A DNA stretch of 46,074 nt from Microcaldota archaeon (lineage in GTDB: Archaea > Micrarchaeota > Micrarchaeia > Anstonellales > Bilamarchaeaceae), in assembly GCA_014727925.1 (NCBI GenBank), contig WJMN01000027.1, forward strand, positions 1 to 46,074, written 5' to 3'. A program made the translations under genes and the position numbers. Positions 16,715-25,405 of this stretch are shown here, piece after piece. Numbering within the stretch: position 1 is the first letter of the stretch; every line of letters begins with the position of its first letter. The notes beneath the pieces are model-generated. The model did not search any database. It worked only from the letters and a program-made list of their open reading frames with translations, and was not told the DNA's origin.

Positions 16715-18622
16715 TTATTTCAGCCTTATTGCTTCAAGGTTCAGCGGAGCTCTGCTTTCTCTTCTGAGCATGGAGCCGATTCCCTTTGCAAGGTCCTCTG
16801 TTTTTCCCCAGTCTCCGTGAACTGTGAATACGCGCTCAGGGGTAGGCCGGATGTTTTTCATAAAGGCCATGAGCTGGTGCCTGTCGCTGTGGCCGGAGAA
16901 TCCTTCTACGGTTTCCACCCGCATGTTTATGTTCATTATCTGGGTTCTTCCATCGTCTCCAGTTGTCGGTATCTCCTTCATCCCTTTCTGTATCTTGTGT
17001 CCAAGTGAAAGTGGGCTCTGGTACCCCACAAACACAAGGGTGTTTTTTTCGTCTCCAGCCATGAGATCCAGGTATTCCACTGAAGGCCCGCCCGTAAGCA
17101 TTCCTGAGGGTGCAAGAATTACGCACGGCTCTCCGTCTGTTATCTCTTTCTTGTCTGTTCCTTTTGCAACCTTTATCATCGGAGATTCAAAGGGACTGTT
17201 GTTTGAGAGTATCCTCCTCTCCACATTGTCCCGCAAGTATTCAGGGTATGCGGTGTGGATTGCCGATGCCTCCAGCACCATGCCATCTATGTATACCGGA
17301 AGGTCAAATCCGCTGTTTTCCCTTCTGTAGTAATCTTCAAGCGCCAGCATTATCTCCTGGCTTCTCCCTACGGCAAACACAGGGATGAGCGTTTTTCCGC
17401 CTTTTTTGGCAGTTTCCTTGATGATGTTTACCAGTTTGTCTTCCATCTGCCTGCGGTTGGGCGTAACGTCGTTTCTCCCCCCATATGTGCTTTCAATGAA
17501 GAGTGTTTCTACTCTGGGAAAGTTTGTATTTGCCGGCTCAAACAACTTTGTATATCCGAATTTCATGTCTCCGGTATGGACGAAGTTATGCAGGCCCTCA
17601 CCTATGTGCAGGTGAATCATTGCGCTCCCTATTATGTGGCCTGCATTGTACATAGTCATTTTTATTTCCGGGGTTATGTCCACAACTTCCCCGTATTCTA
17701 CAGGTATGACCCTCCTCAACTCTGTCTGTATGTCTTTTTTTGTGTAAGGCGGCTCAACCCCCAGGGTTTTTTTTGCCAGGTTCAGGTAGTCCTTCTGGAG
17801 AAGGCCCATCAGGTCCCTTGTGGGAGAGGTGCAATAAACAGGCCCGTCATATCCGTATGCATAAAGATATGGGATGAATCCCATATGGTCCATGTGCCCA
17901 TGCGTTACCAGCACTGCGTCTAGGTCTTCTAGTGGAAATCCCAGCATGTTCAGATAGGGGTATGCCTTGCTTGGCTCACCGGTAACCGGGTTTATCCCCA
18001 CATCAATGAGAACTTTGCTGTTTGGAGTCTGGATAAGCACACATGACCTCCCCACTTCCCGGGACGCCCCAAGCAGCACCGCCCTTACCCAGTCACTTTG
18101 CGGAGCTGGCTGACATATCTTTTTTCCAACAGAAACCAGGAATTTTTTTCTTTCCTCAGCATCTGCAACAGCCGCTTTCCGCACCCCCTTAAGGGTTGAT
18201 GAAGGTATGGTCGGGCTCCTCAGCACCACCGGAGACCACCCAGTGCTTATCATTATCTCTTTTAGCACTGAGCCTCCCTTCCCTATGACCAGGCCAGGCT
18301 TTAGTGCCTCTATATTGACTTCTGAAAATTCAGGAACGAAAAATATGTTTGATATTCCTGCATCTTCTGAAACTGTTTCCTTTATTTTCTTTTTTGCCTC
18401 ATCCGGGTCGCTGAGCATAGACGGGTCCACCCTCACGCTGACTTTTTTTCTGAGGCTGCCTGCCAGTTGTTTTATAAGCTGGTCATTATCGTAAAATGCC
18501 TTTATGTTTTTCACATATATGACTATGTTGAGCCCTTCCGGCTCTACTTTTGTAACCTCGCATTCAGCAGGCATTATTTCTTCCACAATTTTCTCTATTT
18601 CTTTGTAATGCACTGTTCTCAC
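16715..18622 (-). CDS. aCPSF1: KH-domain beta-CASP ribonuclease
   Basis: The 635-aa protein has the archaeal CPSF1/FttA layout: two N-terminal KH-like domains (to about residue 150, with GLVIGKGGSVLKEI), then a metallo-beta-lactamase fold with THGHMDHMG, a beta-CASP insert, and late HSDR and VHGD motifs. aCPSF1 cuts RNA 3' ends at U-rich sites and terminates transcription in archaea. The start is a GTG at 18622; a second GTG three codons in is possible. TTTATAAAC at about 18637-18645 is a TATA box giving a nearly leaderless mRNA. T-rich stretches after several operons would suit this termination mode. Confidence 0.94.
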   Translation of the reverse strand: MRTVHYKEIEKIVEEIMPAECEVTKVEPEGLNIVIYVKNIKAFYDNDQLIKQLAGSLRKKVSVRVDPSMLSDPDEAKKKIKETVSEDAGISNIFFVPEFSEVNIEALKPGLVIGKGGSVLKEIMISTGWSPVVLRSPTIPSSTLKGVRKAAVADAEERKKFLVSVGKKICQPAPQSDWVRAVLLGASREVGRSCVLIQTPNSKVLIDVGINPVTGEPSKAYPYLNMLGFPLEDLDAVLVTHGHMDHMGFIPYLYAYGYDGPVYCTSPTRDLMGLLQKDYLNLAKKTLGVEPPYTKKDIQTELRRVIPVEYGEVVDITPEIKMTMYNAGHIIGSAMIHLHIGEGLHNFVHTGDMKFGYTKLFEPANTNFPRVETLFIESTYGGRNDVTPNRRQMEDKLVNIIKETAKKGGKTLIPVFAVGRSQEIMLALEDYYRRENSGFDLPVYIDGMVLEASAIHTAYPEYLRDNVERRILSNNSPFESPMIKVAKGTDKKEITDGEPCVILAPSGMLTGGPSVEYLDLMAGDEKNTLVFVGYQSPLSLGHKIQKGMKEIPTTGDDGRTQIMNINMRVETVEGFSGHSDRHQLMAFMKNIRPTPERVFTVHGDWGKTEDLAKGIGSMLRRESRAPLNLEAIRLK

Positions 18623-18670
18623 CTACTACTTCCGCAGTTTATAAATAAGTTTTAAAAAAATGAAAAAAAT

Positions 18671-19297
18671 TCAACAATGTTTTTCAATTTCTTTTTCAGA
18701 GAGCAGTTCTGCCCCTTTATCTGTTATCAGCATTACTGTAACTCCTTCCCCGCTCGCTGAATCCCTCTTCATTGCAGTGTTAACTGATTTTACTGCAACG
18801 CGTATTGCTTCTTCTGTTTCAAGTTCCGGCTTGTAAAGCTCCTCTATAAGCCCCATAGCTATCGGGGAACCGCTTCCAGTTGCCGTGTATTTTTCTTCTG
18901 TTGCCCCCCCGAGCATGTCCACGCTGAATACTCTTGGGGACTTGTCCACACCCCCTATGAGTATCTGCACGAAAAACGGATAAAATTTATACTGGGAGAG
19001 AATGTTTGCAAGAAGGGTTGCTGCCGCCTCAACGCCCATTTGCCTCTGGTTTTTCAGTTCATACAGTTTGATTTCAGCTCTCATCCACCTTACTAGGTTC
19101 TGGGCATCGCCCACTCCTCCTGCGAGTGTCATGGCAATCCGGTCATTTATTTTCTCTATTTTCTGGACATCCTTGCTTGCGATGTAATAGCCCATTGTTG
19201 CTCTTTTATCACTCGCCAGAACCACTCCGTTTTTGCAAACAAGCCCCACGGTGGTCGTCCCGGTCTTCTTAACCTGGTCTGCCTTTGTTTCTTCCAT
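18671..19297 (-). CDS. psmB: 20S proteasome beta subunit
   Basis: The 208-aa protein is the catalytic subunit of the archaeal proteasome. A 13-residue propeptide ends in KKTG, and T14 of TTTVGLV is the N-terminal nucleophile after autocleavage. The catalytic lysine is in ASDKRATMG, and the late SGEG signature is also present. It forms the inner rings of the 20S particle in the cytoplasm. Upstream are GGTGAGTG as ribosome-binding site and TTTATAAATA at 19338-19347 as TATA box. The alpha subunit is not in the window. Confidence 0.95.
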   Translation of the reverse strand: MEETKADQVKKTGTTTVGLVCKNGVVLASDKRATMGYYIASKDVQKIEKINDRIAMTLAGGVGDAQNLVRWMRAEIKLYELKNQRQMGVEAAATLLANILSQYKFYPFFVQILIGGVDKSPRVFSVDMLGGATEEKYTATGSGSPIAMGLIEELYKPELETEEAIRVAVKSVNTAMKRDSASGEGVTVMLITDKGAELLSEKEIEKHC

Positions 19298-19523
19298 TCA
19301 CTCACCAAAAATAGTTCTGTATCTAACTGTTTTCTAAATATTTATAAAGGGTATTGCTATTTTCCAACTACTTTTCTGAAAAATAGGTTTATGTACTCAT
19401 TGTGAATAAAAGTGTTTAAAAATGTTTCTATTGCTTCCAAAGCCCAACATTTGTGGCAATTTCTGGCCAATAGTTGCTTTTCCTTACTATATTTAAGCCT
19501 TCCGGCTATTATAATATAAACTA
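19298..19523. other. Divergent promoter region between psmB and the RSH-type HD gene
   Basis: The 226 bp are AT-rich and contain no supported gene. The psmB TATA box is at 19338-19347 on the minus strand. ACTATATTTA at about 19486-19495 on the plus strand is about 33 bp before the ATG at 19524. The central 100 bp hold only T-rich runs, without a clear inverted repeat. Confidence 0.4.
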
Positions 19524-20984
19524 ATGAAGGGCAGGCTCATCCATCGACCTACTGCAAAGCATCGTATTGCACCCCCCAGAGTATGCAGTGCAAAAATAAA
19601 GAGGCACAGCCGCCAACTGCACCTTCCGGGATGCTCCCGAATTCTTAAGCGACCAATGCCCGATGCAATTCTTTCTCCCCATGAATCCCATTCCATAGGA
19701 AACCTCAGAAAAATACTTGATGCTAACAGCTATACTCCAAGGGCAAAGAAGTTTATTGAGAAAGCCTATGCATTTTCCGAGAATCTTTACCAGGGAAAAA
19801 GAAGGGATGACGGAACCCACACAATAACCCACCCGCTTGCAGTGGCTGTGCGCGCGGCCAAAATGCGCCTATCTGAATACGCGGTATGTGCTGCCCTACT
19901 CCACGATTCAATAGAGGATACAAACCGTACAAAAAACCAGCCAGGGCAGGTTCTCCCCGACCACATCCTAAATCTTTTTGGAGAAAACCCCCCTGCCAGA
20001 AGATGCGGGGAAGAAACCCTAAAAACCGTCCTCCTACTCACAAAACCAAAATATCTTGACCGGCCAGGAACCCCCAAAAACCTGCGCTGGATTTCCCCTG
20101 ATAACAAACAGTATTTCAGCATAAATGATGATTATCAGCAGTGCTACAAGAGAGAGAACTATTTCTATGATGAGAGGAGCCGTATTTACTATGACCGCCT
20201 TCTGAATTCAGGGAACATAGTTGCAATAGTATTGAAAGAGCTGGACAACATACACAATGCTGAAACAATGAAAGGGATTTCCCGGGAAAAAATAATGAAG
20301 AATCTCAGGACCATGGGGACCAACACCCTTCAGCACGCAGGCATATTTTTTGTTGAAAAAGATGTGCAATACATAAAGGGCCTTTTTAGGGACCTTGGAG
20401 TAACTGTGGACCTCATGCTGACCCCTGCCCGCCCCCGTTCAGAAGTCATTTCCTTTAAATTGCGGGACAGGATTGACCTGGAAACACTTGTTTCCCATCC
20501 CGACCCCCAGTATACCTATATTTCACTCTATGGTTCAATACCCGAAGTCGCCCTTATGCTGGATTATGTTGAAATTGGGCTTCCCCCCCGCCTTGGCCTG
20601 AACTACAAGGAACTTCTGAATATTTATTTCAATGGGGATTTTCTCCTGGAGGAGGGGAAGAGCGTTGTTCCATCCACTTCCCCTGTAAATGAGCACATAC
20701 TACGGGTCGGAGGCTTCCTTGACCAGAAAACCAGGAACAAGGTGCTCCGCCCTTCTGATGAGGAGTCTGGCTATTTTGAACTGCTCGGGTACGGCGGTGA
20801 AGTAGTTACCCGTGCCACCCTTCATGGAGTGAAGGAAGGCGATGTAAAATTGGGGGAACCAACAAGGGAACCTCTTAAGCAGGTTAAGCAGCAATACCAC
20901 CTCCTCAATCTGTACCTTTGTGGATTTTACCAGGACGTCCTTGTCCCAATCCTGGAAAAAATGGACATAAACAAAAGCAGCTAA
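19524..20984 (+). CDS. RSH-type HD phosphohydrolase-like protein ((p)ppGpp hydrolase domain plus unknown C-terminal domain)
   Basis: The 486-aa protein has an HD domain of the RelA/SpoT/MESH1 kind at about residues 75-270. THTITHPLAVAVR (H103), ALLHDSIEDT (H127, D128, E131, D132) and a late ELDNIHNAETM (D241, N245) match the metal- and substrate-binding residues of RSH hydrolases. LLTKPKY echoes the LTK segment after the first motifs. An insert at about 180-230 is unusual. Residues 290-486 match nothing I know. No synthetase domain is present; the synthetase-like partner may be the gene at 36549. The 44-residue basic N-terminus may be dispensable (next ATG at 19656). A TATA-like element about 33 bp upstream supports the longer form. 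Activity is inferred. Confidence 0.75.
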   Translation: MKGRLIHRPTAKHRIAPPRVCSAKIKRHSRQLHLPGCSRILKRPMPDAILSPHESHSIGNLRKILDANSYTPRAKKFIEKAYAFSENLYQGKRRDDGTHTITHPLAVAVRAAKMRLSEYAVCAALLHDSIEDTNRTKNQPGQVLPDHILNLFGENPPARRCGEETLKTVLLLTKPKYLDRPGTPKNLRWISPDNKQYFSINDDYQQCYKRENYFYDERSRIYYDRLLNSGNIVAIVLKELDNIHNAETMKGISREKIMKNLRTMGTNTLQHAGIFFVEKDVQYIKGLFRDLGVTVDLMLTPARPRSEVISFKLRDRIDLETLVSHPDPQYTYISLYGSIPEVALMLDYVEIGLPPRLGLNYKELLNIYFNGDFLLEEGKSVVPSTSPVNEHILRVGGFLDQKTRNKVLRPSDEESGYFELLGYGGEVVTRATLHGVKEGDVKLGEPTREPLKQVKQQYHLLNLYLCGFYQDVLVPILEKMDINKSS

Positions 20985-21033
20985 CTGCCTGCCCCGGGCA
21001 ATTATTTAAAACCTCCCTATTATTATCCTATCA

Positions 21034-21651
21034 ATGGAATCCAGTGTTTCCCAGTTTAATTTTTTAGGACTCAAGCTTGATGTATTCAGGGGTGTCTATG
21101 CCCCGCAGGAAGACTCCATTCTCCTAGCCAAGCACACCCATTCAATCTGCGGAAACATACTTGAGCTGGGTACTGGATGTGGCATTTCCGCCCTTTCAAA
21201 TGCTTCGCGCAATCCGAAAAATTATGTTCTTGGCCTTGACATCAATCCAAAAGCAGTGAAGAATGCAGAGTACAATGCCAGCCACAATAAAATCAGGAAC
21301 GCCCGTTTTATCCAGTCAGACCTTTTTTCCGTAGTCCCCACTCTCCGCTTTGATGCAATCCTTTTCAATCCGCCCTATCTTCCAGAAAGCCACCGGCCCC
21401 AGGGAAAGCCCTCTCCGGTAGATGCCGCGCTTTACAGCGGCAGGGATGGCCGCCTTCATACTGATTCTTTCCTCCATCACTTGGATGATTACCTTCTTCC
21501 CGGGGGCAAGGCCTTTCTTGTCCAGAGCACCCACACAGACATCCCCCGTACCCTGGAACTTTCCCATTCCCTTGGCTTTTCATCAGAAATAGTGGAAGAG
21601 CAATCTTTCTTTTTTGAGAAAATCGCCCTGCTCAAACTGTTTAAAGAATGA
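21034..21651 (+). CDS. HemK-like glutamine methyltransferase (Mtq2/HemK2 group)
   Basis: The 205-aa SAM-dependent methyltransferase has motif I LELGTGCGISALS, the acidic GLDINPKAV and the catalytic ILFNPPYLP motif typical of N5-glutamine methylation. Its small size without an N-terminal helical domain fits the archaeal/eukaryotic HemK2 group, which methylates the GGQ glutamine of class I release factor. A TATA box (TATTTAAAAC, about 21002-21011) lies about 27 bp before the ATG, so the mRNA is likely leaderless. The end overlaps the convergent gene at 21641 by 11 bp. Confidence 0.85.
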   Translation: MESSVSQFNFLGLKLDVFRGVYAPQEDSILLAKHTHSICGNILELGTGCGISALSNASRNPKNYVLGLDINPKAVKNAEYNASHNKIRNARFIQSDLFSVVPTLRFDAILFNPPYLPESHRPQGKPSPVDAALYSGRDGRLHTDSFLHHLDDYLLPGGKAFLVQSTHTDIPRTLELSHSLGFSSEIVEEQSFFFEKIALLKLFKE

Positions 21652-22807
21652 TGTAAACTTTTCCCTTTTTGCTTACAGTCATCGCGGTTTCCCCCGACCA
21701 GTCAAAGGTTTTTGAGTATGCTTTTTCCAGCTTTAATTTCATTCCCGGCCTTATGGGGTTGCCCCTCTGGTTGAAAAGGTAAATCAGCCCCTCGCTCCCG
21801 TCCGGGTCAGCCACCACAATACGGGTAAACACATCCTTTTTCGTCTTTGTCCTCTGATAATCCTTGTGCTCAAGCGATTTCACATAAAGCGCTCCCGTGT
21901 TTATGTTTTTCATTCCGCTCTGTATCTCAGTAATGTCTGTTATGTTCAGTTCCTTATAGCGTTTTTTCGCCACATCAAATGCAAGCTTTATCTGGTCCTC
22001 AGTGTTTTTGGTCAGCTTTTTCATTGCCTTTTTCATCACCTTTTCGTCTCCTTTGCTGGCCATCATAGTATCAAATGCAAACTTGAATACAGTTCCCCCC
22101 GGGGACATATCCGCATTTTCCTTTGCCCATTCTTCCTCCGGGCTGGGTCCATCCTCAACTGCGCTCTCATCCTCCAGTGAGCTTTTTTCAACTTCCTTGA
22201 ATACTTCGTCTGGCTTGAGCTCCTTGGTTGAAACAAGCCCCAGCTCTTCTGCAAGGGATTTCTGCCGTGGTTCAGATACTTCTGTTTCTTTTTCCCCACT
22301 GCCAGCAACAACATCCAGGTAGCCCTCCAGCATCTCCTCAACTACTTTCTTGTTTTCCTTGCTTATTTCCCTTTCTCCCCCCTCTTTCTCCTCCATGGCC
22401 TTCATGTACATTTTCTCAAGGGTAGGCATCATCCTCTTCTTCATCTTTTTTGCCCGCTCCTTGCCAAGCTTTTCCTCAAACATTTTCTCTATCGGCTCAA
22501 GCATTTTTTCCCGCGCGGTGGTCCGGGGCCTTTCCTGCTCCTCCTTCTCCTCTTTTCTCTCCCCGTTTTCCCCCTTGGAAAAAACATCTGCAAAGGACAT
22601 CATTTCCGGTTCTTTTCCCTTTGCCTCATCAAGCAGCTTACGGGCCGTCTCCTGAACGTTCTTGTCCTTGTCATAAGTAAGCTCAACAAGCGCAAACATT
22701 GCGCCTGGTGCATCGTATTTTGCAAGCTCTACTGCAGCCTGCTTCCTGACCTTTGGGTCCGAATCAAAGGTTAATGAGATAAGTTCATGCAGCCCCATCT
22801 TCTTCAT
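21641..22807 (-). CDS. HEAT-repeat / charged linker / OB-fold-like protein of unknown function
   Basis: The 388-aa protein opens with about two HEAT-like repeats (residues 1-60, SDPKVRKQAAVELAKYDAPG and KNVQETARKLLDE). A long, highly charged lysine/glutamate-rich middle (about 65-270) follows. The C-terminal ~90 residues contain TRIVVADPDGSEGLIYLFNQ and NPIRPGMKLKLEKAYS, which look like an OB-fold of the RPA/SSB type. A nucleic-acid-binding role is therefore likely but unproven. I chose the ATG at 22807 because GGAAGGT lies about 8 bp upstream. This start overlaps the end of trmJ by 23 bp, so the two are probably translated together. Confidence 0.75.
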   Translation of the reverse strand: MKKMGLHELISLTFDSDPKVRKQAAVELAKYDAPGAMFALVELTYDKDKNVQETARKLLDEAKGKEPEMMSFADVFSKGENGERKEEKEEQERPRTTAREKMLEPIEKMFEEKLGKERAKKMKKRMMPTLEKMYMKAMEEKEGGEREISKENKKVVEEMLEGYLDVVAGSGEKETEVSEPRQKSLAEELGLVSTKELKPDEVFKEVEKSSLEDESAVEDGPSPEEEWAKENADMSPGGTVFKFAFDTMMASKGDEKVMKKAMKKLTKNTEDQIKLAFDVAKKRYKELNITDITEIQSGMKNINTGALYVKSLEHKDYQRTKTKKDVFTRIVVADPDGSEGLIYLFNQRGNPIRPGMKLKLEKAYSKTFDWSGETAMTVSKKGKVYIIL

Positions 22808-23549
22808 GTTCTCTACCTTCCAGTTCTTCAAGCACAACCCTCAGCACATTCATCACCGAGCGTCCCTCCTTCTCAGTGGGGTTTGCCCGACCGATTATCC
22901 TCCTGAATGCCACCTCGCACCTTTTTGGATTGCGGAACGTATATCTCCCTACCAAACTTTTAAACATTTGGTTAAGCACTTCCTTTTCCTTTCCATGAAG
23001 CCTCTCTTCCCTCGTTTTTCTCTTTTTCCCAAGCCCCAGCGCATAGATTGCAACCGCCACTGCATGGGAGAGGTTCATAACAGGGTATTCGCTGTTTGTT
23101 TCTATATTAACAAGGTAGTCACATTCTCCGATTTCCCCCTCATCCAGCCCGATTCCTTCTCTCCCGAACACCAGGGCCAGGTTGCCCTTGTATCCCCCGC
23201 GCATTTCCCTGAATTTTTTTAGTGGCACCACTGTCCTTATGCTTCCCCGGTGCCGCCTTATTATTCCTGTGAACCCAACTGCAGCATCACAGTCTTCCAC
23301 CGCTTCCCTGAGGCTCCCGAACCTCTTTGAGCTTTCTAGCACCTCTCTTGCATGCTTTGAATACATTATTGCTGTTTTACCCGCAGGGCAGGCTGGTTCC
23401 ACAACCCTCAGTTCATCCAGCCCAAAGTTTTTCATTACCCTTGCGACCATCCCAAGATTGGTTTCGTATTCCGGGCCTACAAGCACAATAATGCTCCTGC
23501 CCCTTCCTCCGGGCTTTGCCTTCTTTTTTGTTTTTTTCTGAAGTGCCAC
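22785..23549 (-). CDS. SPOUT RNA 2'-O-methyltransferase, TrmJ-like
   Basis: The 254-aa protein has the SpoU/TrmH knot motifs in order: IVLVGPEYETNLGMVARVMKNFG, then LALVFGREGIGLDEGEI, then the SAM-binding YPVMNLSHAVAVAIY. It fits the TrmJ/COG0565 family, which methylates ribose 32 in the tRNA anticodon loop. The start is a GTG with GGAG upstream, and TTTATAG near 23577-23583 serves as TATA box. A basic N-terminal extension (KKTKKKAKPGGRGR) precedes the fold and may help bind RNA. Confidence 0.88.
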   Translation of the reverse strand: MALQKKTKKKAKPGGRGRSIIVLVGPEYETNLGMVARVMKNFGLDELRVVEPACPAGKTAIMYSKHAREVLESSKRFGSLREAVEDCDAAVGFTGIIRRHRGSIRTVVPLKKFREMRGGYKGNLALVFGREGIGLDEGEIGECDYLVNIETNSEYPVMNLSHAVAVAIYALGLGKKRKTREERLHGKEKEVLNQMFKSLVGRYTFRNPKRCEVAFRRIIGRANPTEKEGRSVMNVLRVVLEELEGREHEEDGAA

Positions 23550-23632
23550 TTTCCCACTCCTTTAAAAGGATTACTCCTATAAACTCCTCTACACAGTTTA
23601 TTTCTAAAAGCTTAAGCATTTTTGTGGTTTGC

Positions 23633-24163
23633 ATGGACATTGAGGAAGTAGAGCAACGGATAGATGAGCTGGAAAATAAGAAATCCAAGCTCATTTCCGA
23701 GATAAAAAAGAACTACGGCAGAATCCGTTACAAGAAGTATGAAGAAAAGGCACTGGAGCCCTTCCTCAAAGAGACCCAGGATGTTATGGTGGGCCCTGTC
23801 CGCAAGAAACTGCGCAGGCTTGAGTTCAAGATTGCCACGCAGGCATACACCCCCCAGATAGAGCGCCAGCTTGTCAAAGAGGTAAAGAAAGTTGAGGACA
23901 AGCTAAAGGAGCTCCGCGCAGTTGAAAAGGCAAGGCGCAAGAAGAAGCTTGTGAAGCAGGACATTGAAGAAGCGGAAAACCGCATTTCTGAAATAGAGGA
24001 AGAGCTTACCGGGATGCGGGCAGAGCTCAAGGAGCTCTATGGAAAGCGCAAGGCCCTCAGGTCCGGCAAGAAGCACGGCATTGTGTTCGGGGAAAAGCCC
24101 GACGATATGGTCTCCATGGAGGATATTGTTGTCCTTGAGGATACCCGGGAAAAAAGAGATTAG
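23633..24163 (+). CDS. Coiled-coil protein of unknown function
   Basis: The 176-aa protein begins at the ATG at 23633 (MDIEEVEQRIDELENKKSKL). It is almost wholly predicted coiled coil: long runs of charged heptads up to about residue 145, then a short tail ending in SMEDIVVLEDTREKRD. There is no signal peptide or membrane segment. Similar charged coiled-coil proteins occur in many archaea without known function. It is divergent from trmJ with separate TATA candidates for each. Confidence 0.78.
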   Translation: MDIEEVEQRIDELENKKSKLISEIKKNYGRIRYKKYEEKALEPFLKETQDVMVGPVRKKLRRLEFKIATQAYTPQIERQLVKEVKKVEDKLKELRAVEKARRKKKLVKQDIEEAENRISEIEEELTGMRAELKELYGKRKALRSGKKHGIVFGEKPDDMVSMEDIVVLEDTREKRD

Positions 24164-24201
24164 ATATTCCCCCATTTCAAAATGAAATGCTTCCACCAAT
24201 T

Positions 24202-24582
24202 TTATTTTTTGCCCAGGCACCCAATTATTTCTCCATGGTCAAAGGCAAGCTCCGGAAGCTCATCTAGCAGAAACCATCCCGCTTCCCCAGCATCATCGCC
24301 ACCCATCGCCACCCCTCCCCTTTTCCTGCATAGATAAGCAATTGAAATTGTTCTCCTTGGGTCCCTCTCAGGTTCAGAAAAAACGCCAACAATCTCTTCC
24401 ACTTCTACCTCCAGCCCTGTTTCCTCCTCCACTTCCCGCACGCACGCTTCTTCAGCAGTTTCCCCCCTATCCACAAAACCTCCGGGAAGCGCCCACTTTC
24501 CCTTGTCCGGTTCCCTCCCCCTTTTTATGAGCAATATTTTTCCATTTTCAATAATAAGCGCATCAACAGTTGCAGGCCGCAT
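24202..24582 (-). CDS. Nudix hydrolase (ADP-ribose pyrophosphatase / MutT type)
   Basis: The 126-aa protein has a full Nudix box: GGFVDRGETAEEACVREV continuing into EEETGL (about residues 34-57), matching GX5EX7REUXEEXGU with all metal-binding glutamates. The preceding KGKWALPGG is typical of ADP-ribose pyrophosphatase and MutT-like enzymes. It hydrolyses nucleoside diphosphates linked to another group; the exact substrate is not evident. It converges on the coiled-coil gene. Upstream lies the decayed lipoprotein gene. Confidence 0.9.
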   Translation of the reverse strand: MRPATVDALIIENGKILLIKRGREPDKGKWALPGGFVDRGETAEEACVREVEEETGLEVEVEEIVGVFSEPERDPRRTISIAYLCRKRGGVAMGGDDAGEAGWFLLDELPELAFDHGEIIGCLGKK

Positions 24583-24614
24583 GCACCTCTTTATACATAA
24601 AAAGCTTTATCCCT

Positions 24615-24834
24615 TTAGCATTGCCTTCCTGAGCAGGCCCCCCTCAGATTCTTCAGTTTTTCATTTGCTTCCTCATAGCGTGTGAGCGCATCCTTGCACC
24701 GCTGCCCCCTCATAATTTACCTTGCATATCTGGGCAGCCCCACAATCCCCCGGTGATGAGAGCCGAAGCAAAAACTGCGGCAGCAGCCTTCAGGTTAGCT
24801 TTTCCGGGATTTGGCCTCCGGACTAATCTATGCC
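24615..24834 (-). pseudogene. Decayed copy of the neighbouring lipoprotein gene
   Basis: On the minus strand, one frame reads NLKAAAAVFASALITGGLWGC, a lipoprotein-type signal, and stops eight codons later. A second frame continues with ICKVNYEG and a third with RGQRCKDALTRYEEANEK. Placed end to end these resemble the intact neighbour (GC..APQCRVYYRGQERSIC..). Removing one base from a CCC run and one from a GGGGG run would restore one frame ending at the TAA at 24615. No ATG, GTG or TTG start is left upstream. This is therefore a paralogue with two homopolymer frameshifts, or two sequencing errors. Confidence 0.55.
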
Positions 24835-24838
24835 TCAG

Positions 24839-25309
24839 TTATCCCCACCCGTATTCAACAAGCTGTTTTCTTATTTTGTTTATGCTTTCAATAAGTTCCC
24901 CGAGTTCCTTGACTGCCTGCTTCATCTCCACTGCTTTTGCTTCCCCCTTGTCTATACGGGATTTGATATAGTGCTTGCTGCTAATTTCCCTCAGCAGGCA
25001 TTCTGCATTTACCCTCATTTCCTCCAGTTTTTGCTCTTCTTCTAAGGTGTTATCCCCCTCTTTCTTTTTTATCGCGATGTTTTTTTCAAGTTCCCGGAAT
25101 TGCCCCCTCATTTTTCTTCCATTTCTTAGTGCCCCCCTGTACCCCTCTAGGAATCTTGTGCAAATGCTCCTCTCCTGTCCCCGGTAATACACCCTGCACT
25201 GGGGGGCCTTTCCGCATCCTGCCATTCCCAAGCCCATTGCTGCAGATAGTGCAGCTGCGGCTATTTTCCTGCCCGTTTTACTCCCCACAGGCCTACTGAT
25301 TTTCCTCAT
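24839..25309 (-). CDS. Small lipoprotein-like secreted protein, unknown function
   Basis: The 156-aa protein has a basic N-terminus (MRKISRPVGSKTGRK), a hydrophobic segment and a lipobox-like LGMAGC with C32. The rest is a charged, predicted helical domain with several cysteines (QCRVYYRGQERSIC, AECLLREIS). The ATG at 25309 is chosen because the TATA-like TTTATAAAATATT at about 25329-25341 lies inside the longer frame, about 26 bp upstream. The protein is probably anchored on the outer face of the membrane. A frameshifted paralogue lies immediately downstream. Confidence 0.7.
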   Translation of the reverse strand: MRKISRPVGSKTGRKIAAAALSAAMGLGMAGCGKAPQCRVYYRGQERSICTRFLEGYRGALRNGRKMRGQFRELEKNIAIKKKEGDNTLEEEQKLEEMRVNAECLLREISSKHYIKSRIDKGEAKAVEMKQAVKELGELIESINKIRKQLVEYGWG

Positions 25310-25405
25310 GCTTCTCTTTATTGGCCGGGAATATTTTATAAACATAACCTTTCACCAACTACCATATCCTTTCTTTTTTAAATAGAAGCAACCAGAAGTG
25401 TTTGC

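Noticed and set aside
22002-22655. Serine-rich plus-strand frames over the HEAT-OB gene
   Set aside because: They are antisense images of its lysine/glutamate-rich linker.
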